Source of the DNA: an uncultured Acetatifactor sp.
GTDB lineage: Bacteria > Bacillota > Clostridia > Lachnospirales > Lachnospiraceae
DNA length: 64,000 nucleotides
Assembly (NCBI GenBank): GCA_947629645.1
Contig: CANREV010000010.1
Coordinates: forward strand, 1 to 64,000
Direction: 5' to 3'
Position 1 is the first letter of the stretch, and each line of letters starts with the position of its first letter. The notes beneath the pieces are model-generated. The model saw only the letters and a program-made list of their open reading frames with translations. It did not search any database and was not told the DNA's origin. The translations under genes and the position numbers were made by a program. Shown here in pieces: positions 1 through 9,276 of this stretch.

Positions 1-17
1 ATTCCTCAGTCTGTAAT

Positions 18-224
18 TCAGGCATCAGTCTGTCCCTCTTTTCGCTTTATATATTTCCCGCTTTTGATGCGAGCATCCGATGGCTTTTGCGCATTGTCGG
101 GAATGATCCATGTTGCACCGACCTTCTGCGCACCTTCGATCCTGCCGTTATTGCACAACGTAATGATGCGCCGTCTTGAAAGCCTCCAGCGTTCTGCTGC
201 CTCCAGGGCTGAAATGTATTTCAT
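18..224 (-). CDS. Small helix-turn-helix DNA-binding protein
   Basis: This is a 68-residue protein beginning MKYISALEAAERW. Residues 4-45 resemble the MerR/excisionase-type winged helix found in small phage or plasmid regulators, with a helix SALEAAERW, a recognition-like helix rich in Arg (LSRRRIITLC) and a wing ending GATWIIP. The start is set by an AAAGGAGCC ribosome binding site at 232-240, 7 nt upstream; longer in-frame extensions lack a good site. The basic tail (KSGKYIKRKEG) fits DNA binding. It diverges from the FecR gene at 416, so it could act on that promoter, but nothing in the sequence proves it. The gene it belongs with may lie to the left of the window. Confidence 0.75.
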   Translation of the reverse strand: MKYISALEAAERWRLSRRRIITLCNNGRIEGAQKVGATWIIPDNAQKPSDARIKSGKYIKRKEGQTDA

Positions 225-343
225 CTTGCATGGCTCCTTTCTGAACTTACCTCTTATTATATTCATAATTTGGAACAATATCAAGAGACTTGAAAGAAAA
301 ATTCCGAATCCACAAGACTGTTCCCCTCTCCCTGTCAGTCCTG

Positions 344-373
344 TTGACAAATATTGCCAACAGGGAGTATGAT
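344..373 (+). promoter_or_regulatory. Probable sigma-A promoter of the FecR-cyclase operon with an overlapping inverted repeat
   Basis: TTGACA (344-349) and TATGAT (368-373) are separated by 18 nt, close to the sigma-A consensus, about 45 nt before the FecR gene. The inverted repeat CTGTTG/CAACAG (341-346, 358-363) overlaps the -35 and spacer and could be an operator. The neighbouring divergent HTH protein is a candidate ligand, by position only. Confidence 0.6.
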
Positions 374-415
374 AAAAATGTTATCGGAGTATAGTGTTCG
401 GGGAGTATATCATAT

Positions 416-2485
416 ATGGAAGCGCGAGAAATGAAGGGAAAAGCAGTAAACAAAAAAGTATATTTTGCGGCGGCATTCATAGTGATTGCGGCGGCGGTTA
501 TTCTTGCCCTGGTATTGGGGAGACGCGCAGAGTCTTATCGTTCCATTAAAATCATAGAATTGGGCGGTACTGTTACCATCGACAGAGAGGGAGTAGGTAC
601 GCTGGAAGCCTCTTCCAATATGAATCTGCTCTCAGGGGATCTGGTCAGGACGCAGCCCGATGCCTATGTGGTGCTGCAGCTGGATTCAGATAAATATGTG
701 ATGCTGGCGGAGTCCGGCAGTATGACCGTAGTGGCGGAGGGAAATGAAGCAAACGGCAAGACTGCGATTCATCTGGAGGATGGCAGCGTGCTCAGTGAGA
801 TCCGGAATCCTCTGTCCGAAGGATCCGCTTATGATATTGTGACGCCAAATGCCACCATGTCTGTCCGGGGCACTGTGTTTGAAGTGCGCAGAAACAAAAA
901 AGATACCAACGGCACGATTGAAGTGCTGGTTTATGACGGAAAAGTGGCGGTAGGCTTAAAGGACGGGGAGCCTGCTTTGTATGAGGCAGGAGAGTATACG
1001 CAGTTTACAGATGAGGAGGATCCTCAGTATATTACGGAGAGAGCCACGATCACGGAAGATGTGCTGAATGAGCAGTTTATGGAGCGGTTGGAACAGATCA
1101 ATTCTCAGAGCAGAGAACTGGATCTGGGAGAGGCGCGGCTGGCTTCTGGCAGAACGCAGGAGAATGCTGACCAGGCATCCGTTCCCTCGCAGACCGGGAT
1201 AAATCCTTCCCCGACTGCTGCACCCGGCCCGGCTTCAACGGCTTTGCCATCTGCGACACCCTCATCGGCCTTAACGCCCAAACCATCTGCAGTGCCTGCA
1301 CATGCTTCCGCACAGACGCCGCAGCCTGAAGCAGATAATGCGAGGGTTCCCGAGGTTTCCCCGGAAGCGGACCCTGTCAGGGAAGAAGAATCGTCAGAGG
1401 AGTACGAGACGGAGAATAGCGATCAGGCTGATACAGAACAGGACAGTGAAGATCAGGGCGGCAGGGAAGATTCTCAGGGCGCGGTGCAGCCCGAGGACAA
1501 TGCCGGAGCGCAGGGGAGCACTGAAAATCCGGAAACCGCGGGTCAGCCTGAACCCGGCGTAAATAACGATTCTCAAGAAAACGCGGGAAATAACGGCAAT
1601 AGCGGTAATGCCGGAAACCAGGGAAATAACGGAAATCATGGCGATGCCGGAAACCAGGGGAATAATGGAAATCATGGTAATGTCGGGAACGAGGGAAATC
1701 AGGAGAATCACGGCAATGCTGGGAACCAAGGAAATAGCGGCAATGCCGGGAACCAGGGAGATAACGGCAATCACGGCAATGCCGGAAACCAGGGGAATCA
1801 CGGAAATCACGGAGACGGTCCGGATCAGGGAGATGATCAGGCGCTTAAGGATCTCTGGAAGAGTTATACCATGGAGGATTACAAAGCGGCCTGCGATACC
1901 AGTGTGATGGGACAGGAATGCACGATCGTTTATTATCTGCCCTATATCGTAAAAGCGCAGGAGCAGGAAGGCGGCATGGTATCTGTTCTGCGTAATGATG
2001 CTCCTGATCTGTATTTTACGGAAACCGCGGAGGTGGGAAGCGCATTGACGGCACCGGAACCTCCCGCCGGAATGGTAGATCATCAGTATGAACTTCCGTT
2101 AGAATTTGCTTACTGGTGTCTGGAAGACGGAACGCCCTGGCAGTTTGACGATGCGGATCCTTTCAGCGCGGACAAAGTGAAAGCGGATCTTTGTCTGTAC
2201 CCGGTATGGACGGATGAAGCAGGGACGCATTATTATCCTGTAATCTGCCGCTCCGAAGAAGTGTGGGGCTATTACTGCAACAGTGTGAGAGAAGCAAGCA
2301 GATTGGGCGAATTGACTTTCCATAATGATCCCGCTTTCGTTTTTGATGGTTGGGAAAAAATGGACTGGACGGAAGGCAGCGAATCCGGACAAAAGGTATT
2401 TTGGGATTTTGCGGCCGATACGGTAGAGAATGGACCGGTATCATTGAAAGCGTCCTGGAGAGATCAAAGGTCGCAGAGTCATTGA
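416..2485 (+). CDS. FecR-domain membrane protein with Asn/Gly-rich repeats
   Basis: A 689-residue single-pass membrane protein. A hydrophobic segment (about residues 15-36) anchors it. Residues 40-200 are a FecR domain (ELGGTVTIDREG, then GDLVRTQ, then TPNATMSVRGTVFEV), which in other systems transmits signals across the envelope. Residues 235-380 are a Pro/Ser/Glu linker. Residues 385-475 are a repetitive stretch of GNAGNQGNNGNHG-type units (about 1566-1830). The C-terminal part contains two stretches like Listeria-Bacteroides InlB B-repeats (FAYWCLEDG...LYPVW and FDGWEKMDW...LKASW). A GGGGAG site at 400-405 supports the start at 416; an alternative ATG at 431 also has GGAAG upstream. It lies 27 bp before the CHASE2 cyclase, a pairing that suggests FecR feeds a signal to the cyclase. 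Confidence 0.85.
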   Translation: MEAREMKGKAVNKKVYFAAAFIVIAAAVILALVLGRRAESYRSIKIIELGGTVTIDREGVGTLEASSNMNLLSGDLVRTQPDAYVVLQLDSDKYVMLAESGSMTVVAEGNEANGKTAIHLEDGSVLSEIRNPLSEGSAYDIVTPNATMSVRGTVFEVRRNKKDTNGTIEVLVYDGKVAVGLKDGEPALYEAGEYTQFTDEEDPQYITERATITEDVLNEQFMERLEQINSQSRELDLGEARLASGRTQENADQASVPSQTGINPSPTAAPGPASTALPSATPSSALTPKPSAVPAHASAQTPQPEADNARVPEVSPEADPVREEESSEEYETENSDQADTEQDSEDQGGREDSQGAVQPEDNAGAQGSTENPETAGQPEPGVNNDSQENAGNNGNSGNAGNQGNNGNHGDAGNQGNNGNHGNVGNEGNQENHGNAGNQGNSGNAGNQGDNGNHGNAGNQGNHGNHGDGPDQGDDQALKDLWKSYTMEDYKAACDTSVMGQECTIVYYLPYIVKAQEQEGGMVSVLRNDAPDLYFTETAEVGSALTAPEPPAGMVDHQYELPLEFAYWCLEDGTPWQFDDADPFSADKVKADLCLYPVWTDEAGTHYYPVICRSEEVWGYYCNSVREASRLGELTFHNDPAFVFDGWEKMDWTEGSESGQKVFWDFAADTVENGPVSLKASWRDQRSQSH
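1566..1830 (+). repeat. Degenerate Asn/Gly/His coding repeats within the FecR protein
   Basis: About 265 bp of imperfect 12-15 bp units of the kind GGAAATAACGGCAAT and GCCGGAAACCAG, translating to GN, NGN, AGNQ and NGNH runs. The units stay in frame, so length changes would alter the length of an extracellular linker without breaking the protein. Confidence 0.8.
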
Positions 2486-2512
2486 GATAAAATTATGAGG
2501 GAACATTGATCT

Positions 2513-4336
2513 ATGAAAGCAGCCGGAGGAAACCAACTGAAAAAGCCCTTGGCGGTCTGCGTGGCAGCGTTGCTTGCGGGGATCATCACCTTTTTGTCAC
2601 CTTTTACAAAGGTGCAGTACTGGGTCGCGGACAGTCTGTTTCTTCGGGAGCGGCCTGTAGATAACCGCATTAAGATCATCGGGATTGATGAGGATACCCT
2701 TCAGGAACTGGGGCCTTTTTCGGATTGGAGCAGACAACAGGCGGCGGATCTGCTCAACTTTTTTGATGAGGAGTATGCCCCTTCGGTGATTGCTTTTGAT
2801 ATCAATTATTTCGGAGAGAGGGATCCGGCGGGAGATCGGGCGCTGGTTGAGGCGGTATCCCGGTTTGACTGTGTAGTGATGGCTTCCTATCTGGTTTATG
2901 ATAAAAGACTGGAGTGGACCGAAAAAAATGAGCTGCAGATTAATACAGCGTATATATGTAAGATCGAAAAACCTTATGAGGCATTGCGGGCGGTAACGAG
3001 ACAGGGATTTACCAATGTGCTTCAGGATGAGGATAATTATGTGCGCCGCTCTCTGCTGAAAGGTTCCGCTGACGGGGAGACGGAGTATAATTTTGCGTTT
3101 GAGATTTATCGCGGTTATATGGAATCGCAAGGTTTGGAAGCATCGGAGCCGAAGCTGAGCGCAAACGGCAGTTATGGGTTTGATTATACGGCCCGGCCGG
3201 CGATGTATGAAATTTATTCCTATGCGGATCTGGTGGAGGGAAGGTGCGATCCAAAGGTATTTAAAGGAAGTGTTGTGCTGATCGGGGCCTACTCTGCGGC
3301 TATGATGGATCAGTATATGGTGCCGACTGCCAGAGGCACGGTTATGAACGGGGTGGAAGTGCAGGCTAACCACGTTAATGCCCTGCTGGACGGACGGACG
3401 TTTACAGAAATGCCGTTCTGGTGTAACATGCTGATCAATGTTGGGATGACGGCTTTTTGCATGATACTTCTTTTATATGGGAATTTTGGCATAGGGGTAG
3501 CGGGCTGCGCGGCAATGCTTGCCGGGGCTCCGGCCGCATCTTTGTTTTTGTACCATCGAGGCATTTACTGGAGATGCTTTTTACTGATATTAATAACGGT
3601 TGTTTTACTGGCAGCTAAGATTCTGACCGGCTACGCCGCGGAACGGATCAGAAAGCATCAGATCCTGAATGTTTTTCGGACTTATATGGCTCCACAGGTG
3701 GTGGATGAGCTGAGCAGACAGAATCGTTATCAGATCGAGCTGGGAGGCAAGAGCCGTGATATTGCGGTGCTGTTTGCAGACATCAGAGGTTTTACCGCGC
3801 TTTCTGAGGGCATGCTGCCGGAAGAGGTGGTGGACATTTTAAACCATTATCTGGAGAATGTGACGAACGCTATTTTTAATCATGGCGGTACGCTGGACAA
3901 ATTTATCGGCGATGCCGTCATGGCAGTCTACAATGCCCCATTGGATGTGGAAGATTACTGCCATAAGGCGGTGCAGACTGCTTTTGACATCATTGGGACG
4001 TTGGATGCGGTGAACAGGGAGTTAAAGGAAACCTATGGCAGGGAGATTACCTGCGGGATCGGCGTTCACTGTGGCAAAGCTGTTGTGGGAAATATCGGGT
4101 GTAAATATCGAATGGATTATACCGCTATAGGGGATACCGTGAACATTGCGGAAAGACTGGAGAGCATGGCAAAGGGCGGGGAAATTCTGATCAGCGGCGA
4201 AGTGTACGAACAGGTCAGGAACCGGTTTAGCGCATCGGCCATGGGAGAGCGGGCATTGAAAGGACGGCAGGACAAGGTAGCGGTATATCGGATGGAGGGG
4301 ATACATGGAACAGGGACAGACGGAAAAGATACTTGA
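2513..4336 (+). CDS. CHASE2-domain class III adenylate/guanylate cyclase
   Basis: A 607-residue integral membrane cyclase. After an N-terminal hydrophobic segment (about 12-28) comes an extracytoplasmic CHASE2 sensor (about 35-290), then three hydrophobic segments (about 300-375) and a cytoplasmic class III catalytic domain (about 400-595). The two metal-binding aspartates are visible as D423 (LFADIRGFT) and D467 (DKFIGDAVM). Lys463 in the same motif and YTAIGDTVNIAERLE fit an ATP-using enzyme, so cAMP is the likely product, although guanylate activity cannot be excluded. It lies 27 bp downstream of the FecR gene and overlaps the next gene by 32 bp, so the two are probably translationally coupled. 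Confidence 0.9.
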   Translation: MKAAGGNQLKKPLAVCVAALLAGIITFLSPFTKVQYWVADSLFLRERPVDNRIKIIGIDEDTLQELGPFSDWSRQQAADLLNFFDEEYAPSVIAFDINYFGERDPAGDRALVEAVSRFDCVVMASYLVYDKRLEWTEKNELQINTAYICKIEKPYEALRAVTRQGFTNVLQDEDNYVRRSLLKGSADGETEYNFAFEIYRGYMESQGLEASEPKLSANGSYGFDYTARPAMYEIYSYADLVEGRCDPKVFKGSVVLIGAYSAAMMDQYMVPTARGTVMNGVEVQANHVNALLDGRTFTEMPFWCNMLINVGMTAFCMILLLYGNFGIGVAGCAAMLAGAPAASLFLYHRGIYWRCFLLILITVVLLAAKILTGYAAERIRKHQILNVFRTYMAPQVVDELSRQNRYQIELGGKSRDIAVLFADIRGFTALSEGMLPEEVVDILNHYLENVTNAIFNHGGTLDKFIGDAVMAVYNAPLDVEDYCHKAVQTAFDIIGTLDAVNRELKETYGREITCGIGVHCGKAVVGNIGCKYRMDYTAIGDTVNIAERLESMAKGGEILISGEVYEQVRNRFSASAMGERALKGRQDKVAVYRMEGIHGTGTDGKDT

Positions 4337-5798
4337 AATAGGAATACAGCTCACATCGGAGCGGAATTATGATGTACTCTTGCCGAAGATTATAGATTGT
4401 GCCATGGAAGTTACGAATTGCGATGGCGGGACTTTGTATCTGTACGAGCAGGGGCAGCTGCAGTTTTGTGTGATGAAGACACAGTCGCTGGGTATCAACC
4501 GGAAAGTTCAGGACGCGAAAGAGGTTCCGCCTGTACCCATGAATGAAAAAAATGTTTGCGCTTATGCGGCTATCCACAGAAAAATGTTAAACATCGAGGA
4601 TGCTTACGACTGTCGGGAATTTGATTTCAGCGGGCCCAGAGAATATGACAAGCTGACGGGGTACAGAACACGTTCCATGCTGGTCTTTCCTCTGGTAAAC
4701 CATGAGGGCGATCTGATCGGGGTCGTGCAGCTGATCAATGCGAAAGACGGGCAGGGTCAGGTGGTGGCATTCAGGCAGGAATATGAAAAGGTGCTGCAGT
4801 CGCTGGGCTCACAGGCGGCCGTAGCCATTTCCAACATGCGGTTTGTGCAGGAAATCGAGCAGCTTATGATTTCGATCACTCAGGTGTTCACAGACGCCAT
4901 TGATACCCGTATCCCTTATAATTATTACCACTCCAGAAATGTTTATCTGTATGTGCAGCTTTTGATCGATTATATCAATGACCGGCATGAGAAAGGGCTT
5001 GAGGAGAAACACTTTGAACCTTCGGAAAAGTCGGAGCTGTTGATGGCGGCGCTGATGCATGATATCGGCAAACTGGTGATACCTAATGAAGTCATCGATA
5101 AGACAACGCGGCTGGGAAATAAGCTGCCTTTTGTGCTGGAACATTTTGACCATTTGTCCGCGCTGTACCATATTGATTACCTGGAGGGGAGGCTCTCCAA
5201 TGCGGAGTGGGTCAGAACCAAGAACGAGCTGTTAGATGCCAGAGTCAGGGTGGAGGAATTGAACCGCAAACCTGGACTTTCCGATGAAGATGTGGCATAT
5301 GTAAAAGAACTGGCACGAAAAAATTATACCAACAGTAACGGGTCGAAAATCCCGTATCTTAGTCTGGACGAGGCGGAATGTCTGGAAGTCAGGGCGGGCA
5401 ATCTCACCAGTGCGGAGCGCGACATCATACGTTCCCATGTGAAATATACGGAAAAGTATCTGAAAAAAATGAACTTTGGAAAGCGGTATCCCCACATTAT
5501 AGAGTGGGCGGGTGCACATCATGAGATGCTGGATGGAAGCGGTTATCCAAACGGATTGAAAGGGGAAGAGATTCCCTATGAAGCGAGGATTCTGACCATT
5601 GTGGATGTGTTTGAAGCGCTGACCAGTTCCGACAGGCCTTACAAGAAAGCGCTGGAAGAGGGGAAGGCGTTGGAAATCCTTGACAACATGGAAAAGGAAG
5701 GTAAGCTGGACGGTGATATCCTCAGGTTGTTTAAGGAGGCGCTTTCACAAAAGAAAGGGAAGCTTAATCTTTTCTATGATAAGGCGGAAACGGAGTAA
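4305..5798 (+). CDS. GAF and HD-GYP domain protein, probable cyclic di-GMP phosphodiesterase
   Basis: A 497-residue soluble protein with no membrane segment. Residues about 15-180 form a GAF domain (EVTNCDGGTLYLYE and SMLVFPLVNHEGDLIGVVQLIN). From about residue 190 comes an HD-GYP domain with the metal-binding pair H252-D253 (ALMHDIGKLVIP), a later HH at the EWAGAHHEMLDGSGYPNG motif and the GYP signature at 413-415. HD-GYP proteins hydrolyse cyclic di-GMP or related dinucleotides. There is an insertion of about 100 residues between the HD and GYP parts. The gene starts inside the cyclase gene (32-bp overlap), linking a cyclase and a phosphodiesterase in one transcript. Confidence 0.88.
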   Translation: MEQGQTEKILEIGIQLTSERNYDVLLPKIIDCAMEVTNCDGGTLYLYEQGQLQFCVMKTQSLGINRKVQDAKEVPPVPMNEKNVCAYAAIHRKMLNIEDAYDCREFDFSGPREYDKLTGYRTRSMLVFPLVNHEGDLIGVVQLINAKDGQGQVVAFRQEYEKVLQSLGSQAAVAISNMRFVQEIEQLMISITQVFTDAIDTRIPYNYYHSRNVYLYVQLLIDYINDRHEKGLEEKHFEPSEKSELLMAALMHDIGKLVIPNEVIDKTTRLGNKLPFVLEHFDHLSALYHIDYLEGRLSNAEWVRTKNELLDARVRVEELNRKPGLSDEDVAYVKELARKNYTNSNGSKIPYLSLDEAECLEVRAGNLTSAERDIIRSHVKYTEKYLKKMNFGKRYPHIIEWAGAHHEMLDGSGYPNGLKGEEIPYEARILTIVDVFEALTSSDRPYKKALEEGKALEILDNMEKEGKLDGDILRLFKEALSQKKGKLNLFYDKAETE

Positions 5799-6575
5799 AT
5801 GATGCTTGAAATAATTCCTGTTTGGGAACAGTTGGACTTATATGCGAAATTGGCCGAAAAATATGGTCTGGCATTTGAATATAACGACTTTTTTCAGCCG
5901 GATCTTTTGGATGATGAAGCATCGTGCAGAGAGAGAATCTTAGCATATCAAAGTCTGAATCGTCCCGGGAGAGTGGATACGTTGCACGGTGTTTTCTTTG
6001 ATATTCTCCCGTTTAGTTTCGACAGCGGGATCAGAAGGCAGAGTCTTTACAGAATGCGGCAGTCGCTGGAGATCGCGGATAAATTAGGCTGCAGGGGAGT
6101 GGTATTTCATACCAACTTTAATCCCGACCTGATGGCGGGGGAAAAATACAGGGAAAACTGGCTGGAACGCATGAGAGAGACTGTCTGCACGCTGCTTTCC
6201 GAATGCGACTGCGAGATTTTTCTGGAGAATATGTTTGACAGATCTGCCGTGGAACTGGAGGAACTGGCGGTATCTTTGCAGGGAGAAAACAGATTTGGCA
6301 TTTGTCTGGATGTAGCGCACATGAGACTGTCAACGGACCGTCCAAGAGAATGGTTTGAACGCTTATCACCTTATATCAGGCATTTTCATATAAATGATAC
6401 GCAATTAATGCATGACGAGCATCTGGCGCTGGGGCAGGGAAAGATCGATTGGAGAGAGATCGAGGCTCTCATCGGAGAGTTTGGGTTAAAAGAAAAAAGC
6501 AGACTTTTGGAGGTCAACGGCCTGGATAAAATCAATCTTTGTCTCGAATACTGTCAAAGGGAAGGAATCGGATGA
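5799..6575 (+). CDS. Sugar phosphate isomerase/epimerase-like TIM-barrel protein
   Basis: A 258-residue protein of the xylose isomerase-like TIM-barrel superfamily (AP endonuclease 2/IolE type). Visible signatures are GVVFHTNFNPDL, the metal-ligand strand EIFLENMFD, GICLDVAHMRLS and HFHINDTQL followed by HLALGQGKIDW, which together supply the Glu, Asp and His ligands of this fold. The ATG follows the stop of the HD-GYP gene directly (TAA then ATG), so translation is probably coupled. The substrate is not evident. Its place in a second-messenger operon is unusual for a sugar isomerase. Confidence 0.8.
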   Translation: MMLEIIPVWEQLDLYAKLAEKYGLAFEYNDFFQPDLLDDEASCRERILAYQSLNRPGRVDTLHGVFFDILPFSFDSGIRRQSLYRMRQSLEIADKLGCRGVVFHTNFNPDLMAGEKYRENWLERMRETVCTLLSECDCEIFLENMFDRSAVELEELAVSLQGENRFGICLDVAHMRLSTDRPREWFERLSPYIRHFHINDTQLMHDEHLALGQGKIDWREIEALIGEFGLKEKSRLLEVNGLDKINLCLEYCQREGIG

Positions 6576-8884
6576 TTCCGGCAAGAGGTAGCGGTATGGA
6601 TATTCAAAACATCTTAAATCAGGTGGATACTCTTTTTGAGGAAAATAAGGGAGAAGAGGCGGAGAAGCTGCTGCAGAAGTCTGTTGCGCAGGCGGTTGAA
6701 GAGCAGGATGACAATAGTATTCTGCAGCTTCTCAACGAATTGATCGGATACTATCGGGAGACCAGTCAGACAAAGAATTCCTTTCAGATGGCGGCCCAGG
6801 CTATTGCACAGGCTAAAAGGATGGGACTTGAGGGGACGGTGCCCTATGCCACTACATTGTTAAATGCGGCTAACGCTTACAGAGCGGGAGGCAGGCTTCA
6901 GGAGTCCCTGGAGGCTTACAGTGAGGTTCAGGAGATTTATGACAGGCAGCTTCCCAAGGATCATCTGTTTGTGGCGGGACTTCAGAATAATATAAGCCTG
7001 CTGTATCAGGAAAAAAAGGAGTACCGCAAAGCGAAGGAATGTCTGCTGAAGGCCCTTGCGATCGTGGAAGCGAAAGATGCATTTTATGAAGTGGGCGTTA
7101 CCTGCGCCAATCTGGCTTCCACCTGTGTGGAATTAGGCGAACTGGACGAGGCTTGGCGCTATGCTTCTGCCTCTATGGAAACCTTTCAAAAGCTTGGAGA
7201 GATGGACAGTCATTACGCTGCGGCGCTGGCGGCGATGGGAGCGTGTCATTATGAGAAGGCGGAGTATGAAAAGGCTGCGGACTGTTATCGCCACGCTATG
7301 GATCTGGTGGAAAAGGGCATTGGTCAAAACGCAGCATATTACCGCCTGAAAGAGCATTTTGAGGCCTGTGAAAAAGCAGCCGGAAAAGGGCTTGCCATTG
7401 CGAAGGAATATTATGAGACCTTCGGAGTGCCGCTGCTGACCGGGGAATTTTCTCAGTATCTGGATAAGATCGCCGCAGGATTAGCCGGCAGAGGGTCCGA
7501 TTGTTTCGGCTATGACGATGGCGCTTCCAGAGATCATGACTGGGGACCGGATTTCTGCCTGTGGATAACAGAAGATACCTACGCAGAGATCGGCGCCAGA
7601 CTGGAAGAAGCGTATGAAAGTCTGCCGCAGGCTTTCAAGGGTTATGAGCGCGGGCCGCGCGTCAATGGCAAAAACAGGCGGGGCGTGATCGTGATATCTG
7701 ATTTTTACGAGAGCCTGACAGGGGCAAAGACTTATGAGGAGATCGACTGGCGGCAGGCCAGTGACAGCTCTCTGGCAGCAGCCGTGAATGGAGAAGTATT
7801 CTGCGATAAGGAAGGGATCTTTACTGCTTTTCGGGAAAAATTAAAAGCGGGATACCCCGAGGAGATCCGGTATCTGAAGATTGCGGAGGCGGCTGCGGGA
7901 TTTTCCCAGACAGCCCAGTACAACTACCTCCGCATGAAGCGGCGGGGAGACGAACTGACGTCAGACATGATGGTGTGGGAAGGTATCCGCAACGCCATGA
8001 AGCTGCAGCACTATATTGAGAACCGTTTTCCGCCTCACGATAAATGGCTTCGCAGAAGTCTGGAAGAGACGGAGGCGGGGAGAGAGTTGTCTCTTTTACT
8101 GTCGCGGATAGGAAAAGGACCGGATGAGGACAGGGAGGAACTGATCGAGCGCGTGGGTCACTTTTTCGCTATGGAGATGTACGGCATGGATATCATCAGC
8201 GACATCGAGACTTATCTGGACGCCCACACAGAGGAATTGATTTATAAATCCTCCCTGGCTGGGAAATCTGACCTGCAGCTTGCGGAGGAGATCGCCAGGA
8301 TGGAGTTTGAAGCCTTTGACAAGGTACACAACGAGGGCGGGCGCGCCAGTTGCCAGAATGACTGGTTTACTTTTTCCATCATGCGAAAGAGCCAGTATAT
8401 GACGTGGAGCAGGGTCATGCTGCTGCAGTATTTATATGATTTTCACAGGGAATACAGCCGGGGGCATAATCTCATTGAGGAAAAATACGGTCGCATGATG
8501 GAGAGTACGGCGCCGGAAAGATATCGTGAGATCAAAGACCATTTTCCGGAATTGTCGGAGGAAAAACAAAATATCATTGAACAGATTTGCGGCATGCAGG
8601 TGGGATGGATGGAGGAGTTTGCCAGGGAATATCCCGCGTTAGCAGATAATGCCCGCAGTATCCATACCGCGCAAGACAATCCTTTTGACACGTCTTATGA
8701 GACGTATCTTCGGGGAGAGCTTGGCACTTACTCTGACAAAATGTTGGAATTATATGGAAGATATATTGTGAAGTATGCCAAGTCAGACAAAAATCCCGCC
8801 CATGATATCATGCTGAACAGTGTGCATATGTATGGATATAGCAGTCTGGAGGAAGCGGAGAAAAAGACCAGGGAATCGGTGTAA
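6572..8884 (+). CDS. TPR protein with DUF4037 and DUF4125 domains
   Basis: A protein of about 770 residues. The N-terminal 260 residues are tetratricopeptide-like helical repeats (SLEAYSEVQEIYDRQL, EYRKAKECLLKALAIVE, EYEKAADCYRHAMDLVE). Next is a DUF4037-type region (FSQYLDKIAAGLAGRGSDC then SRDHDWGPDFCLW), whose GS and DxD-like pattern resembles the nucleotidyltransferase fold. The C-terminal 200 residues match DUF4125 (EFDAFxxVxNEGGRASCQ-type, then FxIMRxSQ). The start at 6572 overlaps the previous stop as ATGA with GGAAGGAA upstream; a second candidate at 6596 (MDIQNILN) has AGAGG upstream. The family's function is unknown. The operon context suggests that a signalling or nucleotide-related role is possible. 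Confidence 0.82.
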   Translation: MIPARGSGMDIQNILNQVDTLFEENKGEEAEKLLQKSVAQAVEEQDDNSILQLLNELIGYYRETSQTKNSFQMAAQAIAQAKRMGLEGTVPYATTLLNAANAYRAGGRLQESLEAYSEVQEIYDRQLPKDHLFVAGLQNNISLLYQEKKEYRKAKECLLKALAIVEAKDAFYEVGVTCANLASTCVELGELDEAWRYASASMETFQKLGEMDSHYAAALAAMGACHYEKAEYEKAADCYRHAMDLVEKGIGQNAAYYRLKEHFEACEKAAGKGLAIAKEYYETFGVPLLTGEFSQYLDKIAAGLAGRGSDCFGYDDGASRDHDWGPDFCLWITEDTYAEIGARLEEAYESLPQAFKGYERGPRVNGKNRRGVIVISDFYESLTGAKTYEEIDWRQASDSSLAAAVNGEVFCDKEGIFTAFREKLKAGYPEEIRYLKIAEAAAGFSQTAQYNYLRMKRRGDELTSDMMVWEGIRNAMKLQHYIENRFPPHDKWLRRSLEETEAGRELSLLLSRIGKGPDEDREELIERVGHFFAMEMYGMDIISDIETYLDAHTEELIYKSSLAGKSDLQLAEEIARMEFEAFDKVHNEGGRASCQNDWFTFSIMRKSQYMTWSRVMLLQYLYDFHREYSRGHNLIEEKYGRMMESTAPERYREIKDHFPELSEEKQNIIEQICGMQVGWMEEFAREYPALADNARSIHTAQDNPFDTSYETYLRGELGTYSDKMLELYGRYIVKYAKSDKNPAHDIMLNSVHMYGYSSLEEAEKKTRESV

Positions 8885-8978
8885 GCCGGTTATTGTATTA
8901 TGGCGGAAGAGACAGAGCCGGATATTGGAATGATTTTTGCACATACTAACTGCATAAGCAGAAAGGAGTGTAAAAATT

Positions 8979-9239
8979 ATGGATATCAATAGTGGTAACG
9001 GCCTGGCGGCAGGTACGCTGGGGATGACGGATATCCCTTTGGGATTTGGATTTGCGCTGGCAAAGAATGAAGCGGCGATGAAAAGCTATGCATCGCTCTC
9101 CGAGACAGAGAGGGAACATTTGATACTGCGTTGTAAGGACGCCAGGAACAAAGAGGAGATGCAGAAAATTGTGGATTCTCTGGTGACCGATTCAGACGTC
9201 AGGGCCATCGTACAGGAAGAGCGGGAAAAACTCAGTTAA
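8979..9239 (+). CDS. Conserved small protein of unknown function
   Basis: An 86-residue protein preceded by an AGAAAGGAGTG site 9 nt from the ATG. The N-terminus is Gly-rich (MDINSGNGLAAGTLGMTDIPLGFGFALA) and the rest is a charged helical region (SETEREHLILRCKDARNKEEM, then IVQEEREKLS). There is no signal peptide and no recognisable catalytic motif. It lies 95 bp after the TPR-DUF4125 gene on the same strand and may be the operon's last gene. I do not recognise a function. Confidence 0.7.
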   Translation: MDINSGNGLAAGTLGMTDIPLGFGFALAKNEAAMKSYASLSETEREHLILRCKDARNKEEMQKIVDSLVTDSDVRAIVQEEREKLS

Positions 9240-9276
9240 ACCAAAAGCCCGGCGGGGATTTGATGTGGCGGAAGGC

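Noticed and set aside
1394..2083. Long reverse-strand frame opposite the FecR gene rich in Ile/Ser/Val
   Set aside because: It is the antisense shadow of the Asn/Gly repeats; it has no ribosome binding site, and the repeat composition explains the open frame.
2597..3373. Reverse-strand frame opposite the CHASE2 cyclase
   Set aside because: It is a low-similarity shadow with no start site. The plus-strand cyclase has full catalytic motifs.
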